From Desulfopila sp. IMCC35008 (GTDB taxonomy: Bacteria; Desulfobacterota; Desulfobulbia; Desulfobulbales; Desulfocapsaceae): a DNA stretch of 64,000 bases. Numbering within the stretch: the stretch's first letter is position 1; the number at the start of each line of letters is the position of its first letter. This document shows positions 61,872 to 64,000 of this stretch, piece by piece. Below the pieces are notes generated by a model. That model did no database searches, had not been told where the DNA came from, and was given only the letters and a program-made list of their open reading frames with translations. Both the position numbers and the translations under genes were made by a program. Where the stretch lies: assembly GCF_010646885.2 (NCBI RefSeq), contig NZ_CP050700.1:2506501-2570500 (forward strand), given 5' to 3'.

Positions 61872-64000
61872 ATGGAAAGCGAGAATAAGGACATTGCTGT
61901 AAAAAGATCCCTTTTTACACGATTAACAGGAAAGCTCAGTATCAGAAGCAAGTTGGTCCTTGCTTTCATGATCATGATTGCACTCACTCTGGCCGTCAGT
62001 GGTGTGACTCTGGTATTTGACCAGATTTCCCAAAAAACAAGAGATGAGCTGATCGATGTTCAGGTCAAAGTGGGCAGGCTTAGTCTTGAAACGGAAAACT
62101 CGCTGCGCGTAATGCAGAGTCTTGAAAAGGAATTTCTGCTCAAGCAAGCCACTATTGGTATCCAGGAAGCAAAAGCCCAATATCTTGTTCCCTTTACGGA
62201 GATGGGTGGCCAAACATATGCGACCCTATACGAGATCCAGCAGTTATTGACTTCTCAGGGCGACATTGATGCCGCCCAATCCGCTATGGACTCAATCAAC
62301 GAGTACCTCAGTGCCTTCATAGGTACGGTAAACATTCTGGAACTTCGTGTTGATAAGGAATTCGGCGAATTAGTAAAGTTAGACGCTGCCATAGAAGCTT
62401 TTGATAATGAGATTGAAGCACACGATGACATCGTCATTGAAGATAACGCGGGTGAACTATTTGAAGTCATCCAGGAATACCGTTTCACCCCAACCAGGGA
62501 GGGAGCAGCTAATGTTACCTCCCAGATTGCCAACCTGAAAGATCTCATTGATGTCTCCCTCATGCCGGCACCGACCAGGCAGAAGATCGCGGAACAACTC
62601 GACGAGTTGTCTAACTGGTTTAATCAGGTGAAGGATACCGATGCCGAGCTGAATGCCAGAATCGAAGCTTACGAACAGGCTGCACAAAAAGCTGAGCCTG
62701 TTATCGATGCATTCCTGTTAAACGCATCCAATAATCAGCAGGCTGCAACCAATAAGATGAAGGACACATCAACACTTACAAGGCAAATTGTGATTGGTGT
62801 TTCCATCGCTGCTATCCTTCTCGGTATTTTGATCGCCATCGTTCTTTCCAAAAGTTTGACCGAACAGGTTAACCACATTGTCGATCTTCTCGGTGAAATT
62901 GGCATGGGTAACTTCGACGCCCGTACCCCCGTTGTAACCCAGGATGAACTTGGAACCATGGCCGATGCACTGAACGCCATGCTTGATAACATCACCATTC
63001 TTATCCAGAGTCAGACAGAACGTGATGCTATTCAGGAATCGATCATGAAACTCCTCGAGGAGATTTCAGCCCTGACCGAGGGTGATCTGCGAGGGCGTGC
63101 AGAGGTGACCGAAGATATGACAGGTGCCATTGCCGACTCGTTCAACGCCATGACCGAACAGTTCTCTGACATTATTTTAAAGGTTAAGAAAGCGACCGGC
63201 TCCGTTGATTTAACATCAGCGGACGTTACCAAACAGACGATGTCACTGGCCAACAAGAACATCGAACAGGCTCACAAGGTTGAAGACGCTATTGGCGCGA
63301 TTGATCATATGGTTAACTCCATTAAAGAGGTTTCTGAGAACGCCCAGAAGTCTGCTGAGGTTTCCGAGAAGTCCCGTCTTAACGCCCGTGAAGGTGCGGA
63401 AGCTGTACAGAAGACGAACACTGCTATGAGCGAGATTCGTGAAGAGATTAACGAAACCGCCAGATCCATTAAACGTCTTGGTGAAAGTTCGCTCGAGATT
63501 GGTAACGTTGTACAAATTATTAATGAGCTTTCAGACAGGACCTCCATCCTTGCACTGAACGCCTCCATCCAGGCTGCAATGGCCGGTGACGCTGGTCATG
63601 GTTTTGCTGTTGTTGCAGACGAGGTTCAGCGACTTGCTGAAAGTTCAGGTAGTTCAACCAAACAGATAGAAACACTTGTTAACAATATCCAGACAGAGAT
63701 AAAGAACGTCAGTAACCGTATGGACGAAAGTATTGGTAAGGTTGTACAGGGCTCACAGCTTGCTGACGGCGCGCATGAAAAACTTCAGCAGATTGAAGAT
63801 GTATCTCAGCATCTGGCTGATCTCATTGAAGCTATTACAGATGCAACCAACGAGCAGGTACGGGTTTCTGAACAGATTTCCGGCACCATGCAGGAAGTTG
63901 GTGACGTCAGTAAGGCATCCTCGATTTCCTCCCAGGAAACCGCGACCTCCATGGATGCACTCCGTACAACAGCCCAGGAACTACGTGCTGCTGTTGAGAT
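61872..64000 (+). CDS. Methyl-accepting chemotaxis protein (partial, runs off the window)
   Basis: At least 709 residues, with no stop before the end. The ATG at 61872 follows GGAGGAG. One transmembrane helix near 28-50 ([22 protein letters not shown]), a long helical periplasmic region (about 50-295), a second span ([20 protein letters not shown]), then HAMP-like segments (about 320-430) and the signalling domain with [30 protein letters not shown]. That hairpin tip resembles the PilJ/MCP subgroup that controls pili or flagella through CheA/CheW. The ligand is not readable. No che genes in the window. Confidence 0.92.
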   Translation, partial: MESENKDIAVKRSLFTRLTGKLSIRSKLVLAFMIMIALTLAVSGVTLVFDQISQKTRDELIDVQVKVGRLSLETENSLRVMQSLEKEFLLKQATIGIQEAKAQYLVPFTEMGGQTYATLYEIQQLLTSQGDIDAAQSAMDSINEYLSAFIGTVNILELRVDKEFGELVKLDAAIEAFDNEIEAHDDIVIEDNAGELFEVIQEYRFTPTREGAANVTSQIANLKDLIDVSLMPAPTRQKIAEQLDELSNWFNQVKDTDAELNARIEAYEQAAQKAEPVIDAFLLNASNNQQAATNKMKDTSTLTRQIVIGVSIAAILLGILIAIVLSKSLTEQVNHIVDLLGEIGMGNFDARTPVVTQDELGTMADALNAMLDNITILIQSQTERDAIQESIMKLLEEISALTEGDLRGRAEVTEDMTGAIADSFNAMTEQFSDIILKVKKATGSVDLTSADVTKQTMSLANKNIEQAHKVEDAIGAIDHMVNSIKEVSENAQKSAEVSEKSRLNAREGAEAVQKTNTAMSEIREEINETARSIKRLGESSLEIGNVVQIINELSDRTSILALNASIQAAMAGDAGHGFAVVADEVQRLAESSGSSTKQIETLVNNIQTEIKNVSNRMDESIGKVVQGSQLADGAHEKLQQIEDVSQHLADLIEAITDATNEQVRVSEQISGTMQEVGDVSKASSISSQETATSMDALRTTAQELRAAVE

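Noticed and set aside
1..64000. CRISPR arrays and prophage genes
   Set aside because: No regularly spaced short repeats, cas genes or phage structural genes were seen.

Overview
The window reads as a chromosomal segment of a sulfate-reducer-like member of Desulfobacterota, most likely Desulfobulbales. This is inferred from the mix of genes: futalosine-pathway menaquinone synthesis (MqnE/MqnC), desulfoferrodoxin, rubredoxin, ferritin, bacteriohemerythrin, a UGA-containing ArsC-like selenoprotein, a c-di-GMP-I riboswitch and a PEP-CTERM protein. No 16S rRNA gene is present, so the placement is tentative.

Layout. 1-4.8 kb: mqnE-mqnC, a sigma-70 factor and malQ. 4.9-20.9 kb: an accessory island. 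It starts at an intact tRNA-Glu (CUC) gene and ends at a second copy of that tRNA's 3' half. Inside are an IS630 element, two integron-type cassettes (one carrying a sensor histidine kinase) without an integrase, an IS3 element, a broken MaoC-like gene, a DUF3089 hydrolase, a SHOCT protein, a dockerin-bearing secreted protein, a PEP-CTERM protein, and an IS21-family element nested in another IS3 element. Diverged repeats are scattered between these genes.

21-30 kb: a c-di-GMP-I riboswitch with a terminator precedes a cNMP/GAF/SpoIIE phosphatase gene, a CBS protein and an IT-superfamily permease. Bacteriohemerythrin, an omega-amidase-like hydrolase and cystathionine beta-lyase follow, then an IS5-type element that splits a small Cys-rich gene. 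30-40 kb: a DUF2142-like membrane protein, class I fumarase, three tRNA anticodon-loop modification genes (trhP, mnmA, mtaB), cinA and recA.

40.9-46.8 kb: a redox and oxygen-defence block made of a FAD dehydrogenase, a rubredoxin with an unusual knuckle, a 2-Cys peroxiredoxin, the selenoprotein, ferritin, a Lys-rich Cys protein, a SelD-N-terminus-like oxidoreductase and desulfoferrodoxin. 46.9-64 kb: fumC, a GT2/membrane fusion, a SYLF lipoprotein, a PfkB kinase, lrp-lysA, an LD-transpeptidase/MepK-like pair, a rare endonuclease III-exonuclease III fusion, a hybrid histidine kinase, mutY, and a chemoreceptor cut off by the window end.

The most notable items are the recoded UGA selenoprotein, the Nth-ExoIII fusion, the integrase-less cassette array inside a tRNA-flanked island, and the riboswitch-controlled signalling operon.
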